Shown in pieces: positions 36,275-42,941 of a stretch of 64,000 bases of DNA. Where the stretch lies: the NCBI RefSeq assembly GCF_014805825.1, contig NZ_CP061941.1:930001-994000 (forward strand), given 5' to 3'. The DNA is from Marinomonas algicola (GTDB lineage Bacteria > Pseudomonadota > Gammaproteobacteria > Pseudomonadales > Marinomonadaceae). How positions within the stretch are numbered: the first letter of the stretch is position 1; each line of letters opens with the position of its first letter. The notes beneath the pieces are model-generated. The model saw only the letters and a program-made list of their open reading frames with translations, was not told the DNA's origin and made no database searches. A program made the position numbers and the translations under genes.

Positions 36275-38644
36275 ATGTTTTCGTCGATAAAACGTCTGCT
36301 GGGTCCGATTGACCTTTTCTTTGGTTATATTGCTTCTATATTAATGCATGTTGCTTTGTATGTTTTTTCGATTGGTTTTTTTGTTCTGATTTTATGGTGT
36401 CTTATCCGAGGCGCGTTCGAAAATACGTTTAGCTTTGCTGAATGGGATAACATAGAGCGCTTCATCTTCGCGGCTTTTATTATTGGCACAATACGTTTTA
36501 TGGTTCGCAGCAAATCGGCTGGTTACTCTGACTGGTGGCGTTTAAAACGTTACTTATCCATATCGACTTTTTCCGGGCTGTTTTTTCTCGCTTTATATGC
36601 GTTCTATTTGATTTCTCTAGTCGTCAGTAATGGAGGGATCAATATCAGTGAGCTTGAATCCAATAGAATTGGTTTGAGTAATTTTGTTTTCAATAACATT
36701 GATGCAAACACTCTCGGAGTAGACCGAGATTTACCTTATTTAGTTGGTAGTCTTTTCTATGTATTGATGCTCTATGCCTTTACCCCCCTCCGTAAGTCCC
36801 GTGAGTTTTTCCATACTTCTGAACATATGGCTTTTTTTGAATCAGAGAAACAAGCAGAAAAAACCGCTGCTGACAGTACGAGTAAAGAAACGTCACTTGA
36901 AGAAAATCTCATAACAGAAGACGTTCATTCTGTAGGCCAAGCTAAAGAGTGGCGGCTTGATGAAATTACTGGAAAAGAGATAAAAGACGAAGATAAAAGT
37001 GCCCCTTTTAATGGGAATGACCCAGTATTCGAAGAAGAAATTAAAAACGCTTTCGATCAAGAAAATGAAACAGAAAATCAAAAAGAAAAAGAACTGGCTG
37101 AGCAGAAAGAAAAAGAACTGGCTCTGCAAAAAGAAAAAGAGTTAGCGGAGCAGAAAGAGAAAGAGTTAGCGGAGCAAAAAGAAAGAGAATTGGCTCTGCA
37201 GAAAGAAAGAGAATTGGCTGAACAGAAAGCAAAAGAATTGGCTGAGCAAAAAGAAAAAGAATTGGCTGAGCAAAAAGAAAAAGAATTGGCTGAGCAAAAA
37301 GAAAAAGAATTGGCTGAGCAGAAAGCAAAAGAATTGGCTGAGCAAAAAGCAAAAGAATTGGCTGAGCAGAAAGAGAAAGAGTTAGCTGAGCAGAAAGAGA
37401 AAGAATTGGCTGAGCAGAAAGCAAAAGAATTGGCTGAGCAAAAAGAAAGAGAATTGGCTGAGCAGAAAGAGAAAGAATTAGCTGAGCAGAAAGAAAGAGA
37501 ATTGGCTGAGCAGAAAGAGAAAGAATTAGCTGAGCAGAAAGCAAAAGAATTGGCTGAGCAAAAAGAGAAAGAGTTGGCTGAGCAGAAAGAGAAAGAGTTG
37601 GCTGAGCAGAAAGAGAAAGAGTTGGCTGAGCAGAAAGCAAAAGAATTGGCTGAGCAAAAAGAGAAAGAGTTGGCTGAGCAGAAAGAGAGAGAACTGGCGC
37701 TACAAAAACAAAAAGAGCTGGCACTGCAGAAAGCAGAAGAATTGGCTCTTAAGCAGCAAACAGAAGAAATAGCCCTTAAGAAAGAAAAAGAGTTGGCACT
37801 ACAGAAAGGAAAAGAGTTAGCACTGCAAAAAGCAGAAGAGTTAGCGCTACAAGAAGAGCGAGAATTAGCCCTTAAAAAAGAAGAAAAATTAGCGCTTCAA
37901 AAAGCAAAAGAATTAGCTGAGCAAGAAGAGGAAGCGTTAGCGCGTCAGGAAGCGGAAGAATTAGCACGTCAGGAAGCGGAGGAATTAGCGCGTCAGGAAG
38001 CGGAGGAATTAGCGCGTCAGGAAGCGGAAGAATTAGCGCGTCAAGAAGCGGAAGAATTAGCGCGTCAGGAAGAAGCAGAAGAGTTAGCACGTCAGGAAGA
38101 AGAGCTCGCTCTGGAAAAAGAGAAAGAACAGGCTCTTCTGAAAACAGAAGAAGAGCTCGCTCGTCAAAGAGAACGTGAGCTAGAGCGAGAAAGAGAGCGT
38201 GAGCAGGAACGTGAAAGAGAGCGTGAAAGAGAGCGAGAATTTGCTTATCAAAAAGAGCGTGAAAGAGAACGTGAATTAGAACAAGAGAGAGAGCGTGAAT
38301 TAGAGCGTGAGAGAGAGCGTGAATTAGAACTTGAGAAAGCCCGAGAGGCGGCATTCCAACGGGAACGAGAGTTTGCCCGTGAAAAAGAGCGTGAAGCCGC
38401 TCTTAAAAAAGAACGAGAGCGTGAACGTGAGAGAAATCGAGAGCGTGCTATTCAAAGGGAACGAGAGCAGGAACGTGAAAGAGAGCAAGAGCTCGCGCGC
38501 CAAAAAGAAAGGGAGGCAGATAAGAAGCGTAAATGGGCGCTTGAGAGCAAAAATGAGCCTTCTGTAGATGAAGAGAAACAAAGAGAAAGTCAGCTCTCCG
38601 CGATGATCTTTGGTATTACAGGCGATGACGATTCAATGAATTAG
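36275..38644 (+). CDS. Membrane-anchored giant coiled-coil/single-helix repeat protein
   Basis: 789 residues, no named family recognised. An N-terminal domain has about four membrane helices (roughly 20-45, 62-79, 94-117, 155-174). After an acidic linker, residues 270-493 are 28 near-perfect octads of the type KEKELAEQ, followed by degenerate octads, six tandem EAEELARQ units (559-606) and an Arg/Glu-rich stretch (ERERER, about 640-770). The E/K and E/R spacing predicts a very long stable alpha helix, about 70 nm if continuous (0.15 nm per residue). An 8-residue period does not fit a classical heptad coiled coil. Basic flanks suggest the rod is cytoplasmic. GAGG precedes the ATG. The membrane domain recurs in the gene at 39017. 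Function unknown. Confidence 0.85.
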   Translation: MFSSIKRLLGPIDLFFGYIASILMHVALYVFSIGFFVLILWCLIRGAFENTFSFAEWDNIERFIFAAFIIGTIRFMVRSKSAGYSDWWRLKRYLSISTFSGLFFLALYAFYLISLVVSNGGINISELESNRIGLSNFVFNNIDANTLGVDRDLPYLVGSLFYVLMLYAFTPLRKSREFFHTSEHMAFFESEKQAEKTAADSTSKETSLEENLITEDVHSVGQAKEWRLDEITGKEIKDEDKSAPFNGNDPVFEEEIKNAFDQENETENQKEKELAEQKEKELALQKEKELAEQKEKELAEQKERELALQKERELAEQKAKELAEQKEKELAEQKEKELAEQKEKELAEQKAKELAEQKAKELAEQKEKELAEQKEKELAEQKAKELAEQKERELAEQKEKELAEQKERELAEQKEKELAEQKAKELAEQKEKELAEQKEKELAEQKEKELAEQKAKELAEQKEKELAEQKERELALQKQKELALQKAEELALKQQTEEIALKKEKELALQKGKELALQKAEELALQEERELALKKEEKLALQKAKELAEQEEEALARQEAEELARQEAEELARQEAEELARQEAEELARQEAEELARQEEAEELARQEEELALEKEKEQALLKTEEELARQRERELEREREREQEREREREREREFAYQKERERERELEQERERELERERERELELEKAREAAFQREREFAREKEREAALKKERERERERNRERAIQREREQEREREQELARQKEREADKKRKWALESKNEPSVDEEKQRESQLSAMIFGITGDDDSMN
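37082..37753 (+). repeat. 24-bp coding tandem repeat, 28 copies
   Basis: Twenty-eight in-frame 24-base units encode the KEKELAEQ octads. Third-position and Glu/Ala/Arg variants differ between copies, but the array is homogeneous enough to predict copy-number change by slippage or recombination. A second block of six tandem 24-base units (EAEELARQ) lies at 37949-38092. Long open frames on the opposite strand across the array are by-products of the repeat. Confidence 0.95.
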
Positions 38645-38791
38645 GATAAAAACTCATGTAAAGCTCATAACGCTTTAAAAAGAGTAACACGGTAGAGGGG
38701 CAAAGGTTTTGCCGCTCTATCTTATTTATCACTCATAAAGCCCGTTGTTTGTTTTAGTAATGCATAGCATAGAAGGAATTTCATTAGCTTT

Positions 38792-38950
38792 ATGTCTAAC
38801 TTTGTCTTTGAAGACACCATTGAGAAACAAGTAAAAAAAGCCCAACAGCGGGTCGATAAGCTCACCCAATCCCTCTTAGGCAAAGTCTTCCGCGGCGAAC
38901 TCGTCCCACAAGATCTAGCAGACGTACTGCCAAGGCGGCAAAGAAGGTAA
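38792..38950 (+). pseudogene. Relic of the C-terminus of a type I restriction specificity subunit (HsdS)
   Basis: A 52-codon open frame encodes QVKKAQQRVDKLTQSLLGKV followed by FRGELVPQD, the conserved coiled coil and final helix of HsdS proteins, where RVDxLTQSILAKAFRGELVPQDP is typical. Everything before the last helix is missing. After GELVPQD the frame is disrupted: a different frame continues with an AKAAKKVSKKRSK-like basic tail, as at true HsdS ends, so there is a small deletion too. Codon use here is more GC-rich than in the neighbours. It lies between two paralogous membrane-protein genes and shows that a type I restriction system once occupied this place. Confidence 0.8.
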
Positions 38951-39016
38951 GCAAAAAAAGAAGTAAGCGTTTGCTTGCAACTCACTTAAAAAAGTTAACT
39001 TTAAAAAGGATAGACA

Positions 39017-39637
39017 ATGTCATTGACGATAAAAAATGTGTTCACTTATCTGGATCTTTTCTTCGGGTATCTCACGTCAGCCCTTATGCGAGTGGCCTTG
39101 TATGGGCTGACTGCGTTGTTCACGCTCGCAGCGGTACTCTTTGTGTTGGTGATTCCCTTCGACGAGAGGCTTGACTTAAATGAATTGGATAACTTAGAGC
39201 TGCTTGTATTGTCTGCATTCGCTCTAGTGTCTATTCGATTTTTTAAACGTAGCCAGATGGAAGGTATCGCATTGTGGTCTCGCATAAAGTCTTACTGTTT
39301 TATCTCGGCTTTCTTAAGCATTTTATGTTTGGCTATCGCTTGCTTAGTGCTAATGGCTGTTATTGCAGATAAGCGTGAAATCAGTATTAGTGATTTAGCT
39401 TTATCATTAGAGATAACGTATTTTTTATTTAGTGTCATTTACGTTTTTACCTTGTATGCGTTTGCCCCTTTGCCCAAAATAAGCTGGCTTTCAAGCAGAG
39501 GCAATGAAAGCTCTAAGCCCGATACCTCAGAATCATCAAAAAATAAATGGACTGAGGCGCCAAAAGATGACGTTTTTTATACGGACAGTACTGGCAGTAC
39601 TCATACAGACTTTATGAACACTGGCAATAAACAATAA
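39017..39637 (+). CDS. Four-helix membrane protein, paralogue of the repeat protein's N-terminal domain
   Basis: 206 residues, unknown family. It has about four membrane helices (roughly 15-48, 60-75, 88-112, 130-150). It aligns by eye with residues 1-180 of the protein at 36275: DLFFGYLTSALMRVALY versus DLFFGYIASILMHVALY, then a shared NLE/NIE, SIRFFKRS versus TIRFMVRS, the ISISDL/INISEL loop, and FSVIYVFTLYAFAPL versus GSLFYVLMLYAFTPL. Instead of the long rod it ends in a short Ser/Thr/Asp-rich tail. It starts an operon-like run with the small secreted protein 12 bases downstream. Role unknown. Confidence 0.8.
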   Translation: MSLTIKNVFTYLDLFFGYLTSALMRVALYGLTALFTLAAVLFVLVIPFDERLDLNELDNLELLVLSAFALVSIRFFKRSQMEGIALWSRIKSYCFISAFLSILCLAIACLVLMAVIADKREISISDLALSLEITYFLFSVIYVFTLYAFAPLPKISWLSSRGNESSKPDTSESSKNKWTEAPKDDVFYTDSTGSTHTDFMNTGNKQ

Positions 39638-39649
39638 AAGGATTTTGAT

Positions 39650-40027
39650 ATGACTAAAAATAATCGTTTGATATGGGTTTTATTAGCTTTGGTACTGAGT
39701 AGTAATGCTTTTTCCCGTAGTGACATTCCTTTAAAGAAAGGCGCTGATTTTTTAGTTAGTGCTTGCCAAGAAGTCGTTGATATTTATGATGCGCATGGCG
39801 AAGCTAAGTTTCTAGCATCTCAGCGTACGTCTTTGGCAGAGGGTATTCGTACGGGTTATTGTCTTGGCGTTATTGTGCAATACCGAGAAAGTGCTGGTTA
39901 TTGTCGTTATTCAGAAAATAATGTTTTAGAAATGGCTCAGGTTATTGCTCGTACCAATCTGATTGAGTCTCAATTAAAGCGAATGGATACTTCTGACATT
40001 TTAGAAGAAGCGTATTGTGGACTCTAG
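39650..40027 (+). CDS. Small secreted cysteine protein, Rap1a/Tai-like
   Basis: 125 residues with a clear signal peptide (basic MTKNNR, hydrophobic core, cut after about NAFS). The mature part has four cysteines, in LVSACQEV, RTGYCLGVI, SAGYCRYS and EEAYCGL, and the pattern C...GYCxGxI...C is reminiscent of the Rap1a/Tai periplasmic immunity-protein family; this is similarity by pattern only. It sits 12 bases after the membrane protein, and the next gene overlaps its end by 11 bases, so the three are probably cotranscribed. No type VI effector is visible nearby, so an immunity role is uncertain. Confidence 0.7.
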   Translation: MTKNNRLIWVLLALVLSSNAFSRSDIPLKKGADFLVSACQEVVDIYDAHGEAKFLASQRTSLAEGIRTGYCLGVIVQYRESAGYCRYSENNVLEMAQVIARTNLIESQLKRMDTSDILEEAYCGL

Positions 40028-40685
40028 GTACTACAGTATCCCAGAGGCGCTGAGGCTTTTATTTGGCTCAGAAATTTTGAGCCAAGCACCCTCACTGCGA
40101 TATAAAGCTGACTCTTTTCGGCGGAATGGACTATTGAATTCACAAGCAGATTTGATTGTTCATAAAAACAAAAACAGCATTCCAGAGACAGAACTGAATG
40201 CCTTGTTTAACGCTATGCTATTGAGTTCATTTTTTTCGGACACACAAGAAGTTAATGCCATTTTCTTTGAGCCTACTAAACGCCAGCAATCCACTGAGGT
40301 TATAAAAGCTATATTTACTCGTCAGCATTCGTTGGCGGGTATCGCTCTTTCTAGTAGTAAGGCAACGGCTTTTGTTACTTGCCTTGAAGGGGATTTTGAC
40401 CTCAGAGCGGAGCGTTTACCTAACCCCTTTAAAACCTTGCCTCAGGCGGCGCTTGGCAATAATAGCTCTTTGCTTCGAGTCTTGTTGGCTCAAGCGGCGG
40501 TGCTTGAGCCTATGGACAGTATTCTAATGAAATACTTAGATGGTGAATGGCTGGAGGCGAAAGCCTTGATTGATCAATTGGATACGAATGTAGCGGGTGT
40601 TGCCGAGCTAAAGGCGGAGATAGATAAGAAAATCCATGAAGCGGAAGAAGTGGATGATTTGTTAGATTTTATGCGTGGTCTTTAA
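40017..40685 (+). CDS. Unknown protein in the membrane-protein operon
   Basis: 222 residues starting at a GTG that lies inside the last codons of the preceding gene, an 11-base overlap that suggests translational coupling. There is no signal peptide, membrane helix or recognised motif. It has a mixed alpha/beta N-terminal part and a helical, acidic C-terminus (HEAEEVDDLLDFMRGL). I cannot assign it. The genes at 39017, 39650 and 40017 form one compact unit. Confidence 0.65.
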   Translation: MDSRYYSIPEALRLLFGSEILSQAPSLRYKADSFRRNGLLNSQADLIVHKNKNSIPETELNALFNAMLLSSFFSDTQEVNAIFFEPTKRQQSTEVIKAIFTRQHSLAGIALSSSKATAFVTCLEGDFDLRAERLPNPFKTLPQAALGNNSSLLRVLLAQAAVLEPMDSILMKYLDGEWLEAKALIDQLDTNVAGVAELKAEIDKKIHEAEEVDDLLDFMRGL

Positions 40686-40720
40686 GGCCACTTATAAAAA
40701 ATAGTTAGAAAATAGCTTTG

Positions 40721-40790
40721 TTGTGCAGTGCACAAGTTGAATCTGGTTTTCGTTGGCAACATCCCGTTGACAACAAAACGGAGATTCAAT
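40721..40790 (+). promoter_or_regulatory. Palindrome plus SD-covering stem-loop leader, copy 1
   Basis: TTGTGCA-G-TGCACAA (40721-40735) is a perfect palindrome. Directly after it, GTTGAATCT (40736-40744) pairs with AGATTCAAT (40782-40790), and CCGTT (40764-40768) pairs with AACGG (40777-40781) inside. The Shine-Dalgarno GGAG lies at 40780-40783 within these 3' arms, and ATG 40791 follows at once. A second copy with compensatory changes precedes the viperin gene, which supports a real RNA element controlling translation. Confidence 0.75.
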
Positions 40791-41351
40791 ATGAAAACAT
40801 TAATTTCAGCTACATCTGCTATTCAAAACCAATTTGATCAGCAATCTTACACATTGGCGTCAGATTTAAACGAAACTGATGGCGTTAACAAATCAGTGCA
40901 TGCGATTGATTTTCAGAAGCTTAAATGGAAACTTACCAAGTCAGCCGAGGCCACTTGGAGTGATGACATGTGTGACTTTGCAGAGTTAGAGTATAAGAAG
41001 TTTCTAACACTGAAGCTTCTCTACCCAAGAGTCTCTCTTGTACCAAGTAAGATCGTGGATAAGTTTTGGCACGAGCATATATTAGATACAAAATCTTATG
41101 CCGAAGACTGCATGACACTATTTGGTTCGTTTCTGCATCATTATCCGTATTTTGGCATTTATGGTGATGATGATCAGAAAGCTCTTCAGGTTGCTTTTGA
41201 TGAAACGATTGCAGTGTATGAATCCCACTTTGGCTCATACCCTACGGACGTATTATTTAGCCAACAGAATGTTGAGGCAGCACGCTGCAGCGATCATGCA
41301 TGCCATGCCCCATCAACTTGCGCATGTCGTGTACCCGGTGCGTGTAAATAA
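40791..41351 (+). CDS. GRDP-like protein with cysteine-rich tail
   Basis: 186 residues from ATG 40791. The central region (about 84-125) carries the motif of the glycine-rich-domain-protein-like family: IVDKFWHEHILDTKSYAEDC then FGSFLHHYPYFG. The conserved His, Asp and Cys residues look like a metal or nucleotide site, but the biochemical function of the family is not established to my knowledge. The last 21 residues contain five Cys and two His (C166, C171, C177, C179, C185), suggesting metal or Fe-S binding. An in-frame GTG at 40728 is rejected because the leader is conserved as nucleotides, not as codons. The gene shares its leader with the viperin gene and has its own terminator, so the two are co-regulated but separately transcribed. 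Confidence 0.82.
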   Translation: MKTLISATSAIQNQFDQQSYTLASDLNETDGVNKSVHAIDFQKLKWKLTKSAEATWSDDMCDFAELEYKKFLTLKLLYPRVSLVPSKIVDKFWHEHILDTKSYAEDCMTLFGSFLHHYPYFGIYGDDDQKALQVAFDETIAVYESHFGSYPTDVLFSQQNVEAARCSDHACHAPSTCACRVPGACK

Positions 41352-41371
41352 TCTCTAAATCATACTACTTG

Positions 41372-41408
41372 AGACAATATCGGCTGATGACGGCTGATAT
41401 TGTCTTTT
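41372..41408 (+). terminator. Intrinsic terminator between the GRDP-like and viperin genes
   Basis: AGACAATATC (41372-41381) pairs perfectly with GATATTGTCT (41396-41405) and runs into TTTT. It shows that the viperin gene needs its own promoter. Confidence 0.85.
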
Positions 41409-41463
41409 ATTAATAGTCCCAGCAGACACTTTCAAGAAAAGTAATCATGAAATAATTACTATG

Positions 41464-41518
41464 TTGTGCAATGCACAAGTTGAACCTAGATCCCGTTGAC
41501 AACAAACGGAGGTTCAAC
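41464..41518 (+). promoter_or_regulatory. Palindrome plus SD-covering stem-loop leader, copy 2
   Basis: TTGTGCA-A-TGCACAA (41464-41478) is followed by GTTGAACCT (41479-41487), which pairs with AGGTTCAAC (41510-41518). The inner stem is CCGTT (41493-41497) with AACGG (41505-41509). GGAGG (41508-41512) is the ribosome binding site, inside the structure, six bases before ATG 41519. Compared with copy 1, a T-A pair became C-G and a terminal G-T became G-C, so pairing is kept or improved. Confidence 0.78.
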
Positions 41519-42487
41519 ATGAAAACATCTATTTCGAATACGGTTTATTCAAACTCACGAGTTTCAAGTGCACAGGGTTTAAACACACAAACGGCAAAGA
41601 CCGATCTGGTTATCAATTTCCACATGACAGAAAGCTGTAACTATCGGTGCAGCTACTGTTACGCCACTTGGGATGATCTAGAAGCAAAGAACGAGCTTCA
41701 TCGTTTGTCAGGCCAAGTGGAATCCCTTCTCCAAAACCTCTCTGATTATTTTTTACAACCTAACTCATTACAAGCCGAAATGGGCTATCAGAACGTGCGT
41801 CTTAATTTTGCTGGCGGCGAGCCTATGTTGCTCGGACAGCGTTTTTTGGATGCTGTTAAGTTTGCGAATCGGTTAGGTTTTCGAACGTCCTTGATTACCA
41901 ACGGGCATTATCTTACTCATGATATTTTGGATGAACTAGCACCCTCGTTGGATGTGTTGGGGATGAGTTACGATACGGCGGATCATGCTGTAGCGCAGGG
42001 CATTGGTCGTGTTGATCGTAAGCAGCGCTGGGTTTCCGCTGAGCAATTAAAACAGATGTGTGCTCGTTATCGATCGTTGAACCCGACGGGCGTTTTAAAG
42101 CTGAATACAGTGGTCAACGCGGTGAACTGCCATGACAGTTTGTTGGATTTAATGGATGAAATTAAGCCTAATAAATGGAAATTATTGCGTGTTTTGCCTG
42201 TGCATGAACATCAATTAACGATTACTCAGGCTGAGTATCAAGCTTATGTTCAGCGACATGCTGCGCTATCTAGCATTATTGTGGAAGAAGACAATGATGC
42301 CATGACGCATACGTATTTGATGATTAACCCAGAAGGGCGTTTTTATCAAAACTCCGATGCGGGTTGCGGCTACATCGTCAGTGATTCGATTTTGACTGCG
42401 GGTGTCGAAAAAGCACTGAGTCAGGTTCCTTTTAATATCTCTGGATTTAAGCAGCGTTACCAGCTTATTCCTTCGGTGATGGTGTGA
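41519..42487 (+). CDS. Prokaryotic viperin (antiviral radical SAM enzyme)
   Basis: 322 residues from ATG 41519. The radical SAM cluster motif is C40-N-Y-R-C44-S-Y-C47 and the SAM-binding GGEP is at 99-102. Viperin-specific features run through the whole chain: LDVLGMSYDT, a GIGR loop, LKLNTVVNAVN (viperin KINSVINRFN), EIKPNKWKLLRVLPV (viperin PVRWKVFQCL), MTHTYLMINPEGRF and a SILTAGVEKAL tail matching SILDVGVEEAI. Prokaryotic viperins convert nucleoside triphosphates to 3'-deoxy-3',4'-didehydro forms that stop viral RNA synthesis. The base preference (CTP, UTP or GTP) cannot be read here. No nucleotide kinase is adjacent, unlike some viperin loci. A small ParE-like gene follows 10 bases later. 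The ATG at 41471 lies inside the palindrome and is rejected. Confidence 0.92.
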   Translation: MKTSISNTVYSNSRVSSAQGLNTQTAKTDLVINFHMTESCNYRCSYCYATWDDLEAKNELHRLSGQVESLLQNLSDYFLQPNSLQAEMGYQNVRLNFAGGEPMLLGQRFLDAVKFANRLGFRTSLITNGHYLTHDILDELAPSLDVLGMSYDTADHAVAQGIGRVDRKQRWVSAEQLKQMCARYRSLNPTGVLKLNTVVNAVNCHDSLLDLMDEIKPNKWKLLRVLPVHEHQLTITQAEYQAYVQRHAALSSIIVEEDNDAMTHTYLMINPEGRFYQNSDAGCGYIVSDSILTAGVEKALSQVPFNISGFKQRYQLIPSVMV

Positions 42488-42497
42488 GGAGGAATGC

Positions 42498-42743
42498 ATG
42501 GCTATTAAAGTAAAAGAGCATGATGTAATTCCTGATCATATACAGAAGAAAGCGTGGAAAGAAATATATCGACTTATTGCAAATAAAACGAGGTTACGAA
42601 AATGGAAGGTTTTGCGTTGTCAAAGAGGAATGTATCGTTTGAAGTTAAATCGTAGTTACCGTCTTGTTGTTGAAAAAGAAAGTATAGGCGCAGGTACTTA
42701 TGAGATTATGAAACATTCAACCTTTGATAAGCGCTTTAGGTAA
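42498..42743 (+). CDS. Small ParE/RelE-like protein downstream of viperin
   Basis: 81 residues, basic. The C-terminal half, RGMYRLKLNRSYRLVVE followed by YEIMKHSTFDKRFR, has the strand pattern of ParE/RelE-fold toxins (YRL..NRSYRLV... then IxxHxxxDKRF). GGAGG directly before ATG 42498 is a strong ribosome binding site, and the gene starts 10 bases after the viperin stop, so cotranscription is very likely. No antitoxin gene is seen on either side. It may be a toxin, a defence effector or only a fold relative; the assignment is by pattern and not certain. Confidence 0.65.
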   Translation: MAIKVKEHDVIPDHIQKKAWKEIYRLIANKTRLRKWKVLRCQRGMYRLKLNRSYRLVVEKESIGAGTYEIMKHSTFDKRFR

Positions 42744-42756
42744 CGGGAGAAAGTTA

Positions 42757-42941
42757 AGATGGGGAAATAACCACCCCAGTTTCTCGAATCTGCTTTAACA
42801 GGGCTTGGTTGGTGAGGGTGTTGTCATCCACCAAGCCAAATGACACCGTACTTTTTAATGTTCTTTTAACGTGTTTTAACGCCATCTTTTGCTTTAAAGG
42901 TGATAGATAATCGATGAATAGCTTACCGTTTCATTGGCGTG
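42757..42941 (-). other. Unassigned gap, possible gene fragment
   Basis: On the minus strand an open stretch ends at about 42757 with a peptide containing TVSFGLVDDNTLTNQALLKQ. It is interrupted upstream by a stop codon. The codon choice looks coding, so it is probably the tail of a decayed gene, but no family is recognised. Confidence 0.35.

Noticed and set aside
37041..38354. Long open frames on the minus strand across the repeat array (227 and 160 codons, rich in LSAQPIL-type repeats)
   Set aside because: They are mirror products of the 24-bp repeat. No ribosome binding site, and the plus frame has the membrane domain and proper start.
36275..38644. CRISPR array or CRISPR-like spacing in the repeat region
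   Set aside because: Repeats are contiguous, coding and in frame, without unique spacers. No array was seen anywhere in the window.
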